From NCBI RefSeq assembly GCF_030684675.1, contig NZ_JAUXXZ010000033.1:1-64000 (forward strand): a DNA stretch of 64,000 nucleotides, read 5' to 3'. Under the pieces are notes generated by a model that was not told where the DNA came from, ran no database searches, and was given only the letters and a program-made list of their open reading frames with translations. How positions within the stretch are numbered: the stretch's first letter is position 1; the number at the start of each line of letters is the position of its first letter. This DNA comes from Daejeonella sp. GTDB taxonomy: Bacteria > Bacteroidota > Bacteroidia > Sphingobacteriales > Sphingobacteriaceae. Shown piece by piece: positions 52,017-62,181 of this stretch. A program made the translations under genes and the position numbers.

Positions 52017-54512
52017 GTGAAGCAAGAAAATCTATCATCAGCCAAGTTCTTCACTATCACATCGAATAGGGGATGGAATCATTCTCTTTCACTTTTTATA
52101 TTTTCCATTTTTATCTTGTTTTTTATTCCTCAATCGCTTTATGCCCAGGATTTTGGCAGTATTAAGGGTATAATCACATCTGAAAAAGGAGAATTACTCA
52201 GTGGTGTAACTGTGCAGGTAAAAAGTACCCGCTTAATTACCCAAACTAACAGGGAAGGGGAGTATTACCTGAGCAAAGTCCCGGTTTCAGCAACACTCTT
52301 ATTCAGCCGTCTTGGCTATAAAGATCTGCAATTGGATCTTGGTCTGATCGCAGACAGAGAAAATATTCAAAATATTGTATTAATATCTGATATACAAGCA
52401 CTTGATGAGGTTCATATAACTGAAAGATATAATGCCAGTAATTTAAAAACTATCGATGCAGCAGCATTTAATGTCTATCCTCAGACTTCGGGTAGTTTTG
52501 AAAGTTTTCTAAAAAGTATGCCCGGGGTTTCCGGAAATAATGAATTGAGTTCCCAGTATTCGGTACGGGGAGGAAATTTCGATGAAAACCTGATCTATTT
52601 AAATGATATAGAAATTTACAGGCCCATGCAAATCTATTCTGGTCAGCAGGAAGGCTTGGGTTTTATCAATCCGGATCTGGCAAGTAGTACCAGATTTTCT
52701 GCTGGTGGTTTTGAAGCCAGATATGGAGATAAAATGTCCTCAATTCTGGATGTCAGGTATAGTAAACCTGATTCATTATCTCTGGAGGCTCAAATTGGTT
52801 TCCTTTCGAGTTCAGCCACCCTAAAGGTTCCATTTAAGAATAGTTATATTCTTGCAGGGGTCAGAAATAAGAAAAATCAAAGCTTATTGGGAACACAAAA
52901 TCTTGAAGGGGATTATATCTCAGGCTTCTCTGATTATCAGTTTTTATTCAGGCATGATCTGGGCTCGAAATTGAATTTATCTGTTTTTGGAAATTACAAT
53001 AAGGGGGATTTGAACATCAGTCCTAACAGGCGACTGACTGAATTTGGAACATCCGACGAGGTATTGAGGCTCAATGTTAATTATGATGGAGAGGAAAGCA
53101 GTAACTATGAATCTCTTATGGCTGCGCTAACTCTGGCTTATAATGCCTCGAACTCTTTAAATTTCAAATGGATCAGTTCATTTTCAAGTATCAACGAACA
53201 AGAGAATAAAGATCTACTGGGTTGGTACGCTTTCAATGAAAAAAATGGAGGCCTAGATCCAAAAAATGTTGGCTCCCTTCTTGGAAGAGGATCCAATCTA
53301 GCCTACAGAGATAATTTTTTGAATACAATGATCCTGAATACCGAATTAAGAATGTATAAACAGGTACGGAACTCATTTATTGAAATGGGTATTCGTTTTC
53401 AGGCAGACAGAATAAAGGACAGAATTAATGAATTTAATGGAATAGACACCACAGGATATTCGCTCCGTACTTCCTTAAGATGGAATTATTCGGAGATCAT
53501 AAAGCAGCAGCACATGCAGGAAATTGGACGAATAAGCGGATTTATTCAAAATACGTTCAATTTAAGGCATAACCTGACAATGGCAGCTGGCATCAGGGCT
53601 AACTATAATTCTTATTCCAAAGAAAACCTGATCAGCCCTCGTGTTTCATTGATGTATTCACCAGGTTATGATGACAATTTTCTTTTCCGTTTTTCAGTTG
53701 GCGCCTATTCTCAGTCACCATTTTACAGAGAGATTAAAAGATATAACGGCAGTATTAATCCTGACGCACGCGCCCAGCGATCTTATCATATCATAGCAGG
53801 TACTGAATACGATTTTAACGGTTTGGGTACAAGACTGAAGTTCAGCTCTGAACTCTATTACAAAATATTAAGCAGGATTACGCCTTATAAGATAGAAGAT
53901 CTTAAGATCAGATATCTTTCTGAAAGTACTGCTAAAGGTTATTCTACTGGTGCGGACTTCAGCCTGAGCGGAAATTTTGCCGGAGACCTTTTAACAACTT
54001 TCAGGTTTTCCGTTATGCAAACAAAGGAGGATATTAAAAATGACTCTTATCAGACCATTGACAATACCGGAAAGCAGTTCACAATTTATCCGGGCTATTT
54101 AAAACGACCATCCGATCAGTTATTTAATATTGGAATGATGTTTCAGGATAGGCTTATGCAAAATCCTACATACAAGGTCCACCTTAATCTGATCTATTCT
54201 TCTTCACTTCCTGTTGGTCCTCCTGGTCCGAATAGATACACCGACTTATTTAAAATACCGGCTTATAAGCGTGTTGACATTGGATTTTCAAAAGATTTGG
54301 CTGATCCGGAGAGTAAGAGGGCACCAGTCTTTGTGAAAAAATATTTTCAATCCTTAAGTCTCCATGCTGAACTTTTTAATCTTTTAAATTTCAAAAACAC
54401 GGCATCATATCTTTGGTTAAACGACAAAAATGCAAATCAATATGCTGTGCCTAACTACCTGACCTTCAGAAAACTTAATTTTAGAGTTATTGCCAAACTG
54501 AAAAGTAAGTAA
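52017..54512 (+). CDS. TonB-dependent receptor with carboxypeptidase-like N-terminal domain
   Basis: 831 residues from a GTG start. Signal sequence long but typical (ends SLYAQDFG). A CarboxypepD-regulatory-like domain (about 46-130: IKGIITSEKGELLSGVTVQVKSTRLITQTNREGEYYLSKVPV), a plug domain (FLKSMPGVSGNNELSSQYSVRGGNFDENLIYLNDIEIYRP), and a 22-strand barrel to the C-terminus, which ends with the FRVIAKLK strand. No SusD partner lies beside it, so it is a plain TonB receptor and not a SusCD pair. Imports a large ligand such as a siderophore or oligosaccharide; ligand unknown. Confidence 0.92.
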   Translation: MKQENLSSAKFFTITSNRGWNHSLSLFIFSIFILFFIPQSLYAQDFGSIKGIITSEKGELLSGVTVQVKSTRLITQTNREGEYYLSKVPVSATLLFSRLGYKDLQLDLGLIADRENIQNIVLISDIQALDEVHITERYNASNLKTIDAAAFNVYPQTSGSFESFLKSMPGVSGNNELSSQYSVRGGNFDENLIYLNDIEIYRPMQIYSGQQEGLGFINPDLASSTRFSAGGFEARYGDKMSSILDVRYSKPDSLSLEAQIGFLSSSATLKVPFKNSYILAGVRNKKNQSLLGTQNLEGDYISGFSDYQFLFRHDLGSKLNLSVFGNYNKGDLNISPNRRLTEFGTSDEVLRLNVNYDGEESSNYESLMAALTLAYNASNSLNFKWISSFSSINEQENKDLLGWYAFNEKNGGLDPKNVGSLLGRGSNLAYRDNFLNTMILNTELRMYKQVRNSFIEMGIRFQADRIKDRINEFNGIDTTGYSLRTSLRWNYSEIIKQQHMQEIGRISGFIQNTFNLRHNLTMAAGIRANYNSYSKENLISPRVSLMYSPGYDDNFLFRFSVGAYSQSPFYREIKRYNGSINPDARAQRSYHIIAGTEYDFNGLGTRLKFSSELYYKILSRITPYKIEDLKIRYLSESTAKGYSTGADFSLSGNFAGDLLTTFRFSVMQTKEDIKNDSYQTIDNTGKQFTIYPGYLKRPSDQLFNIGMMFQDRLMQNPTYKVHLNLIYSSSLPVGPPGPNRYTDLFKIPAYKRVDIGFSKDLADPESKRAPVFVKKYFQSLSLHAELFNLLNFKNTASYLWLNDKNANQYAVPNYLTFRKLNFRVIAKLKSK

Positions 54513-54599
54513 AGTATTGAAATCAATTATCAATAAGGGTTTAAAATCCTCCCGTGTCTCAAATTATTGTCTTATTTTTGGGCAATAAATTTATAGATT

Positions 54600-55667
54600 A
54601 TGATACACAATTTTGGTGCAGGTCCCTGCATCCTGCCTCAGGAAGTTTTTAAGCAAGCCTCACAGGCAGTCCTTGAATTTAACGGTACCGGTTTATCAAT
54701 CTTAGAGATATCTCACCGCACACCGGAGTTTGAGGCTGTTGTTGATGAAACCGTCCGTTTAATTAAAGAACTATTAAATGTACCTGAGGGTTATTCGGTT
54801 GTTTTGTTACAGGGAGGGGCCAGTTTACAATTTTCAATGGTTCCAATGAACCTGCTTGGTGAAAGTCAAACAGCTGCATACCTCGATACAGGAGTATGGG
54901 CTTCAAAAGCGCTTAAAGAAGCAAAGATTTTCGGAAATGTGAATGTTGTGGCATCATCCAAAGACCAGAATTATTCTTATATACCGAAGGATATCGAGAT
55001 TCCAGAGGATTCAGCATATTTCCATTTTACCTCAAACAACACCATTTATGGTACTGAATTACTTGAAGTTCCAAAAACAAATGTTCCTGTAGTTTGTGAT
55101 ATGTCTTCTGATATTTTAAGCAGGGTTATAAACGTATCAGACTTCGATTTGATCTATGCCGGTGCGCAGAAAAATATGGGACCTGCAGGTGTTACAGTAG
55201 CAATTGTTAAGGATAGCATTTTAGGTAAGGTTGACCGCAAAATTCCATCTATGCTTGATTACAAAGTTCAAATCGAAGGTGGATCAATGTATAATACTCC
55301 ACCTGTATTCGCGATATATGTTTCTATGTTAAATCTTCGCTGGCTAAAATCCAAGGGAGGAGTTGCTGAAATTGAGAAAGAAAACATTTCTAAATCAGTG
55401 GCACTTTACAAGGAAATTGACCGTAATCCTTTATTTAAGGGAACATGCAGACCAGAAGACCGTTCAAGAATGAATGTCTGCTTCGTCATGGAAAACCCTG
55501 AACTTGAAAAACCTTTCCTGAAGTTTGCTGAAGATCGCGACATCATCGGAATTAAGGGGCATAGAAGTGTGGGTGGTTTCCGTGCTTCAATGTATAATGG
55601 TTTACCGATAACAAGTGTTCATGTACTGATTGATGCCATGCAGGATTTCGCCGAAAAGCATCGCTAA
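54600..55667 (+). CDS. serC: Phosphoserine aminotransferase
   Basis: 355 residues, class V PLP enzyme. Signatures: [60 protein letters not shown], and the PLP lysine in [21 protein letters not shown]. Converts 3-phosphohydroxypyruvate to phosphoserine (and may act in pyridoxine synthesis). A -7-like TATTTTTG box lies at 54573-54580. First gene of serC-serA-DUF1015. Confidence 0.96.
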   Translation: MIHNFGAGPCILPQEVFKQASQAVLEFNGTGLSILEISHRTPEFEAVVDETVRLIKELLNVPEGYSVVLLQGGASLQFSMVPMNLLGESQTAAYLDTGVWASKALKEAKIFGNVNVVASSKDQNYSYIPKDIEIPEDSAYFHFTSNNTIYGTELLEVPKTNVPVVCDMSSDILSRVINVSDFDLIYAGAQKNMGPAGVTVAIVKDSILGKVDRKIPSMLDYKVQIEGGSMYNTPPVFAIYVSMLNLRWLKSKGGVAEIEKENISKSVALYKEIDRNPLFKGTCRPEDRSRMNVCFVMENPELEKPFLKFAEDRDIIGIKGHRSVGGFRASMYNGLPITSVHVLIDAMQDFAEKHR

Positions 55668-55748
55668 AACTTTGATATGTATTCTGATGGGCAGTTTACG
55701 TTCAATTTCAATATTAAAAGAATAAGCATCTTATAAATTATAGATTTT

Positions 55749-56702
55749 ATGTTTCGTATACTCGCCAACGATGGCATTGACCCAATAGGTAAAGAATTAT
55801 TAGAAAAAGCAGGATTTCAGGTAGATACTACGCATATCCCACAGGATCAGCTTTCTGAAGGCTTAAAAAATTATGATGGCATAACGGTTCGTAGTGCAAC
55901 AAAGGTTAGAAAGGAATTGATTGATGCTTGCCCAAACATTAAACTCATTGGCCGTGGTGGAGTTGGAATGGACAATATTGATGTTGATTATGCCAGAAGT
56001 AAAGGACTTGCTGTTGTAAATACTCCTGCAGCATCTTCTCTTTCCGTTGCTGAACTTGTTTTTGCCCATTTATTTACAGGAATTCGTTTTCTTCAGGATT
56101 CAAACCGTAAAATGCCGGTTGAAGGAAATACTAAATTCAACGATCTTAAAAAGGCCTATGCCAAAGGAATTGAACTTCGCGGAAAGAAGATTGGAATCAT
56201 AGGATTTGGCCGGATCGGTCGTGAAACTGCCAAAGTAGCCCTGGGCCTCGGAATGGAAGTTCTTGCCTATGATCTTTTTGATGTACCAAATGAGCTGGAA
56301 GTTGTAATTGGAACTAATATTAGGGTAAACTGCCCGATTAAAGTTGTAACAGTTGAGCAACTAATTAAGGAGTCTGATTTTATCAGTCTTCATGTTCCAT
56401 TTTCTGAAAAACCTGTTTTAGGCAAAGAGCAGTTTGAATCCATGAAAAATGGGGTAGGTGTAGTTAACTGTTCACGTGGTGGTACAATTGATGAAGATGC
56501 ACTTATTGAGGCTTTAAATTCGGGGAAGGTGGCATTTGCAGGTTTAGATGTATTTGACAATGAACCAACGCCTCGTCAGGATCTTTTAACTCATCCTAAA
56601 GTTTCTTTGACCCCGCATATTGGTGCTTCTACAAATGAAGCTCAGGAGCGGATTGGCACGGAACTGGCAAACCTTATCATTGATTTTTTTAAAACAGTCT
56701 GA
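55749..56702 (+). CDS. serA: D-3-phosphoglycerate dehydrogenase, short form
   Basis: 317 residues. Substrate domain, then the NAD-binding fold with GKKIGIIGFGRIGRETAKVALGLGM; substrate Arg/Glu/His at NCSRGGTIDEDALI, DVFDNEPTPRQDLLTHPKVSLTPHIGASTNEAQERI. No ACT domain, so serine feedback of the E. coli kind is not expected. First step of serine synthesis from 3-phosphoglycerate; sits 81 nt after serC and 44 nt before the DUF1015 gene, which together make a serine-synthesis operon. Confidence 0.93.
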   Translation: MFRILANDGIDPIGKELLEKAGFQVDTTHIPQDQLSEGLKNYDGITVRSATKVRKELIDACPNIKLIGRGGVGMDNIDVDYARSKGLAVVNTPAASSLSVAELVFAHLFTGIRFLQDSNRKMPVEGNTKFNDLKKAYAKGIELRGKKIGIIGFGRIGRETAKVALGLGMEVLAYDLFDVPNELEVVIGTNIRVNCPIKVVTVEQLIKESDFISLHVPFSEKPVLGKEQFESMKNGVGVVNCSRGGTIDEDALIEALNSGKVAFAGLDVFDNEPTPRQDLLTHPKVSLTPHIGASTNEAQERIGTELANLIIDFFKTV

Positions 56703-56746
56703 AAAGAGCCAAAATCGGGTTTGAAGTATCTGATAATATAAATTGA

Positions 56747-57979
56747 ATGCCAAAAATCAAGCCTTTCAGAGGAATACATCCGGGTAAAAACTTTGCTGGA
56801 CAGGTTGTGCTTAAACTGGAGAATTTAAGTCTTAGTGAAGCAAAGCTTATCCGGCAGGAAAATCCATATTCCTATGTGAATATGCTTGTTCCAAAGCTGG
56901 ACAACTTTTTCTTATTAGGCTCCAGAAATGAACTTGCTTTTAAAAAGATCAACGAAAATTTCGAGGAATTCTTAGATGAAGGGATTCTGGTAAAAGATCC
57001 TGAACCCTCAATTTATGTCTATCAAATCAATCGTGAAGGCTATTCTCAAACCGGTATCTGGACAACTACTTCAATAGATGATTACTTGAATAATGTGGTT
57101 CGAAAGCATGAACTCACCAGAGCCGACAGGGAACAATCATTGATTGATTATTTACAGCAAACAGGTATTGATGCCAATCCGGTATTAATTACCTATAAGT
57201 CTGTACCTGAAATTGAAAGGATTTTAAGTCAGACAATCCTTAATGAACCGGATATTATCTATACTAAAGAAAATTCTGAACATAAATTATGGATTATTGA
57301 TCAGAAAGCAATCATTACGTCTGTAATTAAGGCATTCACAAGCCTTCCTTCATCCTATATTGCTGATGGACATCACAGAGCTGCAGCCGCCTCATTATAT
57401 GGAATACAGCGAAGAAAATTGAATCTGAAGCATAGGGGAGATGAAGAGTATAATTTCTTTACTTCGGTTTATATGAGTACAGATCAACTAAAGATCTATG
57501 GATTTAACCGCATGGTTAAAGATTTGAAGGGTCTTTCGGTATCCGGATTTCTGGAAAAACTGAAACTAGATTTTAATATCATTATTTCTGACAATGTTGT
57601 GGTACCAACAGTGATGCATTCATTTGGCTTGTATCTGGATGAAAAATGGTTTCTGTTGGAATTTAAACATGAATTAAATTGCAAAAGCCCTGTAGAAGAC
57701 CTAAATGTCAGTATACTCCAGGAGTACATATTTTCAAGGATACTAGGCATCTCAGACCCTCGTACCGATCCTGCTATTGATTTTATGCCAGGCCCATTAC
57801 CAATTAATGATCTGATCAGTAAGGTTGATCAGAATGAGTTTGCACTTGCATTTACATTATTCCCAACAAGCATTCAACAATTGATCAGGGTTGCTGACGA
57901 AGGTGAGGTAATGCCACCTAAATCAACCTGGTTTGAACCTAAATTTGATGTAGGTCTACTGATACATCAAATCAACTAA
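56747..57979 (+). CDS. DUF1015 family protein
   Basis: 410 residues. The whole length matches DUF1015: PKIKPFRGIHPGKNFAGQVV at the start, YVYQINREGYSQTGIWTTTSIDDYLNNVVRKHELTRADRE, SYIADGHHRAAAASLYGIQRR with the conserved ADGHHR motif, and VADEGEVMPPKSTWFEPKF at the end. Frequently linked to serA/serC and thought to be a serine kinase or related enzyme; archaeal and bacterial homologues include SerK-type ADP-dependent kinases. Assignment of activity here is inference from family and neighbourhood. Confidence 0.9.
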   Translation: MPKIKPFRGIHPGKNFAGQVVLKLENLSLSEAKLIRQENPYSYVNMLVPKLDNFFLLGSRNELAFKKINENFEEFLDEGILVKDPEPSIYVYQINREGYSQTGIWTTTSIDDYLNNVVRKHELTRADREQSLIDYLQQTGIDANPVLITYKSVPEIERILSQTILNEPDIIYTKENSEHKLWIIDQKAIITSVIKAFTSLPSSYIADGHHRAAAASLYGIQRRKLNLKHRGDEEYNFFTSVYMSTDQLKIYGFNRMVKDLKGLSVSGFLEKLKLDFNIIISDNVVVPTVMHSFGLYLDEKWFLLEFKHELNCKSPVEDLNVSILQEYIFSRILGISDPRTDPAIDFMPGPLPINDLISKVDQNEFALAFTLFPTSIQQLIRVADEGEVMPPKSTWFEPKFDVGLLIHQIN

Positions 57980-57983
57980 TACT

Positions 57984-59375
57984 TTAATCCAGCTGATAAG
58001 TTTCTCCTTTTTCAGCGATAACTACAGCATAATTTTCTTCACTTAAGGCCTCTTTCAAAGCTTCCATTGCGTTAATTTCTCCATGTACCAGGAATACCTT
58101 TTTAACTTGCCCAGGATTTTGTTGTTTAACGAAATTGACTAAATCTGTATGGTCTCCATGCCCGCTGAAAAGATCGGTTTGTTTAATAGTTGCAAATACT
58201 GATAGTTCACGGTGTCTTAGATTAATAACAGGGTCACCACGCAATAGCCGATGACCTAGTGTTCCTTTGGCGCAATAACCAATAAAAAGTATTGTGCAGT
58301 AATAATTTGAAATATTGTAATATAAATGATCCTGAATACGACCTCCTTCGAGCATGCCGGCAGAAGAAATAATAATACATGGTTCATAATAATTGGATAT
58401 GGCCTTGCTGGCATTCATATCCTGAATATAGTCGAGGTTTTCAAATTCAAACTCATCCCCAAGCTGATTATAAAAATCCTGTGCCTCATCATTTAGCAAT
58501 GCATGATGTTTTCTGAAAATATCGGTGGCATAACCGGCAAGCGGACTGTCTACAAATACCTTTATTCGTGGAAGGAGCCCTTTACTAAATATTCTGTTTA
58601 AGGAATATACCAGAGCCTGGGTTCTTCCAACACTGAAAGCTGGTATAATTAGTCTTCCGGAGGATTTAATACAAGCTTCATTAACGGTTTCTGTCAATAA
58701 TTCTTCGACCGTTTGTGTAGATTTATGATTACGCCCCCCGTATGTTGATTCACAAACCAGATAATCCACTTCCGGAAGGGATTCCGGGTCTTGTAAAACC
58801 GGATAATTCTTTCTGCCGATATCACCGCTAAAAGCAATGGTTTTCGTATTCCCATGCTCTTCAATACTTAATACAGCTGCCGCAGCACCTAAAAGATGGC
58901 CAACCGGAATAAAAGTGAGACTTATTTGCCCATTGATTCGAAAGGATTTATTAAATCCAATAGTCACAAAACGATCCACAGTCTCCATTACATGTTTCTG
59001 AAGATAAAGGGGCTTTGGCCCTTCAGAAAACCCACGTTTCCCTCTGCGTTTTTTTCGCTGTTTACTCAGAAAAATATTTACCGAATCTAACAAGAGTAAC
59101 TCCGTGAGGTCGGCAGTAGCTGGTGTACATAAAATTTGTCCCTCAAAGCCAAAACGGATCAGGGTTGGCAAATTGCCGGAATGATCAATATGTGCATGAG
59201 TGAGAATAACAAGATCAATATCAGTAGGAGAGAATGGGAAAGCCTCATTCTCCTCAAGCCAGGTATCCTTTTCATAATCCAAACCGCAATCTACAAGAAT
59301 ATTATAGTTGTTTGTTTGAAGCAGATGCATACTTCCCGTTACCTGCCGGGCAGCACCCCATATAGTTAATTTCAT
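57984..59375 (-). CDS. Beta-CASP metallo-beta-lactamase exoribonuclease-like protein
   Basis: 463 residues. Metallo-beta-lactamase core with HAHIDHSGNLP (Zn motif 2) and IPVGHLLGAAAAVLS; the beta-CASP insertion (about 245-365); then a C-terminal RMMBL region with FSGHGDHTDLVNFV and KVFLVHGEINAMEALKEAL. This is the RNA-processing, CPSF-type group. Likely an endo- or exoribonuclease; the substrate is unknown. Convergent with the DUF1015 gene (4-nt gap). A 40-nt gap separates it from the ABC transporter gene upstream. Confidence 0.93.
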   Translation of the reverse strand: MKLTIWGAARQVTGSMHLLQTNNYNILVDCGLDYEKDTWLEENEAFPFSPTDIDLVILTHAHIDHSGNLPTLIRFGFEGQILCTPATADLTELLLLDSVNIFLSKQRKKRRGKRGFSEGPKPLYLQKHVMETVDRFVTIGFNKSFRINGQISLTFIPVGHLLGAAAAVLSIEEHGNTKTIAFSGDIGRKNYPVLQDPESLPEVDYLVCESTYGGRNHKSTQTVEELLTETVNEACIKSSGRLIIPAFSVGRTQALVYSLNRIFSKGLLPRIKVFVDSPLAGYATDIFRKHHALLNDEAQDFYNQLGDEFEFENLDYIQDMNASKAISNYYEPCIIISSAGMLEGGRIQDHLYYNISNYYCTILFIGYCAKGTLGHRLLRGDPVINLRHRELSVFATIKQTDLFSGHGDHTDLVNFVKQQNPGQVKKVFLVHGEINAMEALKEALSEENYAVVIAEKGETYQLD

Positions 59376-59415
59376 AAATGTCTAAAAGGCTCGCTCTTTA
59401 AAAATAGATTGCAGA

Positions 59416-61293
59416 TTAAATATCAATTTTTTCTTCGGGTTCATGAATCTCAAGTTGCAACTGACTAAGGTAACGATATAGTCCCCCTTCATTTTTCATC
59501 AATTCAGAATGCTTTCCACTCTCAATAACTTTGCCCTTCTCCAGAACTATAATTTTATCAGCTTCGCGAATAGTTGAAAGCCTGTGAGCAATTATAATCG
59601 AAGTTCGATTCTTCATTAATTCTTCAAGGGCTTCCTGTACCAGACGTTCAGATTCTGAATCAAGTGATGAAGTAGCTTCATCCAGTATTAATAATACCGG
59701 ATCTTTTAATAGGGCACGTGCTATTGCTATTCGCTGACGTTGTCCGCCAGAAAGTTTAACCCCTCGTTCACCAACTAGTGTATCGTATCTTTCAGGAAAT
59801 CCGCTAATAAATTCATGCGCATTTGCACGCCTTGCAGCCATCAGTATATCTTCTTCACTCGCATTTAATCGGCCATAAGCAATGTTTTCACGAATGGTAC
59901 CACCAAATAATAAGACATCCTGAGGAACAATTGCAACCTGATTCCGAATATCAGTCAGCGAAAATTCAGTCGATGGAATACCATCAAACAATAATGAACC
60001 CGATTGAGTTTCATAAAAACGCAGGATTAAGCCTGCAATAGTAGATTTTCCTGCACCGCTGGGCCCAATGATGGCTACTTTTTCTCCTTTTTTTGCTTCA
60101 AATGATACTCCGTTTAAAACGGTAATTTCTTTCCTGGAAGGATAGGAGAATACAACATTTTGAAAATCCAGATTTCCATGTATCCTTTGATGAATAGCAT
60201 TTTTCTCCTGATCCATTGAAATAGGTTCATTCTCTTCGGCAAGTATTTCCAAAACCCGCTCACTTGCTCCAAAGGCCTTTTGCATTGTAGCATACAATTC
60301 TGGGAAACTTCCCATCGCTGCTCCTACAAAAGTTGAAAGCAAGATAAAGGTAAACATACTTGCGATGCTGATTTCACCAGTCTGAACCAGGTGAGACCCA
60401 TACCAAACCACTGAAACAATGGTCCCAAACAGACAAAAAACTATAAATGAAGCAAATATACCCCTGAATTTTGCCCCACGCATAGCGATCTTAACAACCT
60501 CTCGTACACTTTTATTATATCTGCCTACTTCAAAGGATTCATTTACAAATGCCTTTACATTAGAAATACCCTGTAGTGTTTCTTCGACGATAGTATTTGA
60601 CTCAGCCAGTTTATCCTGCGCCTGCCTCGAAATTTTCCTGATAAACTTCCCAAAGGTAACTGCAATTACTACCAGGATTGGGAGTACCGCTAAAAGCATA
60701 AGCGTCAGTTTACCGGAAACCAGAATCAGAAAAGTAATTCCGCCGATAAAAATGATAATTTGCCTGATCATTTCAGCCAGAGTGGTAGTTATAGCGTCTT
60801 GTATTTGAGAAAGATCAGATGAAAGGCGACTATTCAACTCTCCAACTCGCCTCTGAGAGAAAAAATTCATGGGTAGCGTGATGAGCCTATGATAGGTATC
60901 CCGGCGAATATCCGCAAGACCTTTTTCTGCCACTTCAACAAACCAATTGATCCTGAAATATGAAAAGATCGCCTGAATAAACAATACTGCCAATAGGGTA
61001 AGGGCTACTGTGTTAATATCAGTTGGGAAAACATCCAGAATCTCATTTGGAACCATCTTTCCGCCCTGTTCTGCCTGGGCACCGGTGCCAATCAATCTTC
61101 CCATTAATAGTGGAAACAAAAATGAACTGGCACTCGAAAGTATCAGACATGCTAATCCGAGAAAAAATTTTGTTCGATAAGGTTTGAGATAACTTAATAA
61201 TCTCATTACCTGCTTAATACTTTCTTTGTTGATTTTTGCCTTGGGGAGTTCTTCAGCCTGAGCGTTTCCGCTGTTTAATCGAGCACGTGCCAT
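59416..61293 (-). CDS. MsbA-like ABC exporter
   Basis: 625 residues. Six-span exporter domain (about 30-345), then an ATPase domain with Walker A GPSGAGKST, signature LSGGQRQRIAIARAL, Walker B VLLILDEATSSLDSESE and the H-loop AHRLST. Fused half-transporter working as a homodimer. Likely a lipid, lipid A-precursor or drug exporter. The ribosome-binding site AAGGAGGAATT lies 15 nt before the ATG and a TAATTTTG -7-like box lies further upstream, so it may have its own promoter. Confidence 0.93.
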   Translation of the reverse strand: MARARLNSGNAQAEELPKAKINKESIKQVMRLLSYLKPYRTKFFLGLACLILSSASSFLFPLLMGRLIGTGAQAEQGGKMVPNEILDVFPTDINTVALTLLAVLFIQAIFSYFRINWFVEVAEKGLADIRRDTYHRLITLPMNFFSQRRVGELNSRLSSDLSQIQDAITTTLAEMIRQIIIFIGGITFLILVSGKLTLMLLAVLPILVVIAVTFGKFIRKISRQAQDKLAESNTIVEETLQGISNVKAFVNESFEVGRYNKSVREVVKIAMRGAKFRGIFASFIVFCLFGTIVSVVWYGSHLVQTGEISIASMFTFILLSTFVGAAMGSFPELYATMQKAFGASERVLEILAEENEPISMDQEKNAIHQRIHGNLDFQNVVFSYPSRKEITVLNGVSFEAKKGEKVAIIGPSGAGKSTIAGLILRFYETQSGSLLFDGIPSTEFSLTDIRNQVAIVPQDVLLFGGTIRENIAYGRLNASEEDILMAARRANAHEFISGFPERYDTLVGERGVKLSGGQRQRIAIARALLKDPVLLILDEATSSLDSESERLVQEALEELMKNRTSIIIAHRLSTIREADKIIVLEKGKVIESGKHSELMKNEGGLYRYLSQLQLEIHEPEEKIDI

Positions 61294-61345
61294 CTTTTCG
61301 TAGTAGTAATTCCTCCTTAAAGAGGATTCGCAAAATTAGCTTTAT

Positions 61346-61885
61346 TTAAGCATTATTTTTGCCGTGCATATCAATCTTAGGTAATTTTTTCAGTTTGAAT
61401 ATATACCATATTGACACAAATAGTGAGATAATAAGTATTAGCAAATAAATAGTTTGCTTTTCATAATCGGCAATATTTTTCTCTGCCTCGGCCCTTAATT
61501 TTTCATTTTCATGTTGAAGACCTGTAATTGTGGTTTGAAATCTATCAATGCGTCCCTCAACTGTTTCTGCCCTTGTCTCAACCTGTTGCTTTTCAAAATC
61601 CTTATAGTCAAGGAGTATCTTGAGTTCAGAAAAAATATCGTTGTCTGTCAATACTATTTGCCGAAGGATGTCATTTGAAAACTGCATATCCTTCTTGGTT
61701 TTTAACCCGAATATTCCGCTTCGTTTTCCCAGACTGCTTTCATATTGCCCAAATCTGCTGCTTCGCTCGTCAAGAAGTTGATTAATTTTTTTTCGTTGTG
61801 TTTCATACGCTGAACTATCACTCTGAGCTGAAACCGGAGTAATTCCGAAAGTCAGAATAATTGTGATGAACCAAATAAGCTTCAT
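61346..61885 (-). CDS. Hypothetical exported protein with coiled coil and one membrane span
   Basis: 179 residues. Signal peptide (about 1-20, ending VSAQ), a charged helical region (about 25-140, coiled-coil-like, KQQVETRAETVEGRIDRFQTTITGLQHENEKLRAEAEKNIADYEKQ), one membrane span (about 145-163, TIYLLILIISLFVSIWYIF) and a short basic tail. Same strand as the neighbouring monooxygenase and SAM-hydrolase genes (11-nt gap). Role unknown; I do not recognise a family. Confidence 0.8.
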   Translation of the reverse strand: MKLIWFITIILTFGITPVSAQSDSSAYETQRKKINQLLDERSSRFGQYESSLGKRSGIFGLKTKKDMQFSNDILRQIVLTDNDIFSELKILLDYKDFEKQQVETRAETVEGRIDRFQTTITGLQHENEKLRAEAEKNIADYEKQTIYLLILIISLFVSIWYIFKLKKLPKIDMHGKNNA

Positions 61886-61896
61886 AATGATTAATA

Positions 61897-62181
61897 TTAA
61901 CTGGAAATCAAACTCCAGGCTTCTGCTTTTTCAGAAAACAGAGGTTTTACTTTAGACCAGGTGTTCTTAAACAAATAGGATTGTCTGTATGCATTCAGAT
62001 CCTCCTCACTATTCCAGAAACTCAACGTGAAAAATACACATTCATTATTCAGATCCCTCATTAAATCAACCCGATTACATCCCTCAAACGCACGTATTAG
62101 CTTTTGGGAAGCATAGAAAATCTCTTTAAAACCCTGTACGCTTTCAGGCTTAAAAGTCATTTTAACTACTCTGGTAATCAT
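61897..62181 (-). CDS. Antibiotic-biosynthesis monooxygenase-fold protein
   Basis: 94 residues, ferredoxin-like ABM fold: MITRVVKMTFKPESVQGFKEIFYASQKLIRAFEGCNRVDLMRDLNNECVFFTLSFWNSEEDLNAYRQS. Typical small quinol- or heme-monooxygenase-type protein; the substrate is unknown. Overlaps the SAM-hydrolase gene by 4 nt (ATGA), so the two are translationally coupled. Confidence 0.88.
   Translation of the reverse strand: MITRVVKMTFKPESVQGFKEIFYASQKLIRAFEGCNRVDLMRDLNNECVFFTLSFWNSEEDLNAYRQSYLFKNTWSKVKPLFSEKAEAWSLISS

Noticed and set aside
52017-54512. SusC of a SusCD polysaccharide-utilisation pair
   Set aside because: No SusD-like gene is adjacent; the next gene is serC. Annotated as a plain TonB-dependent receptor.
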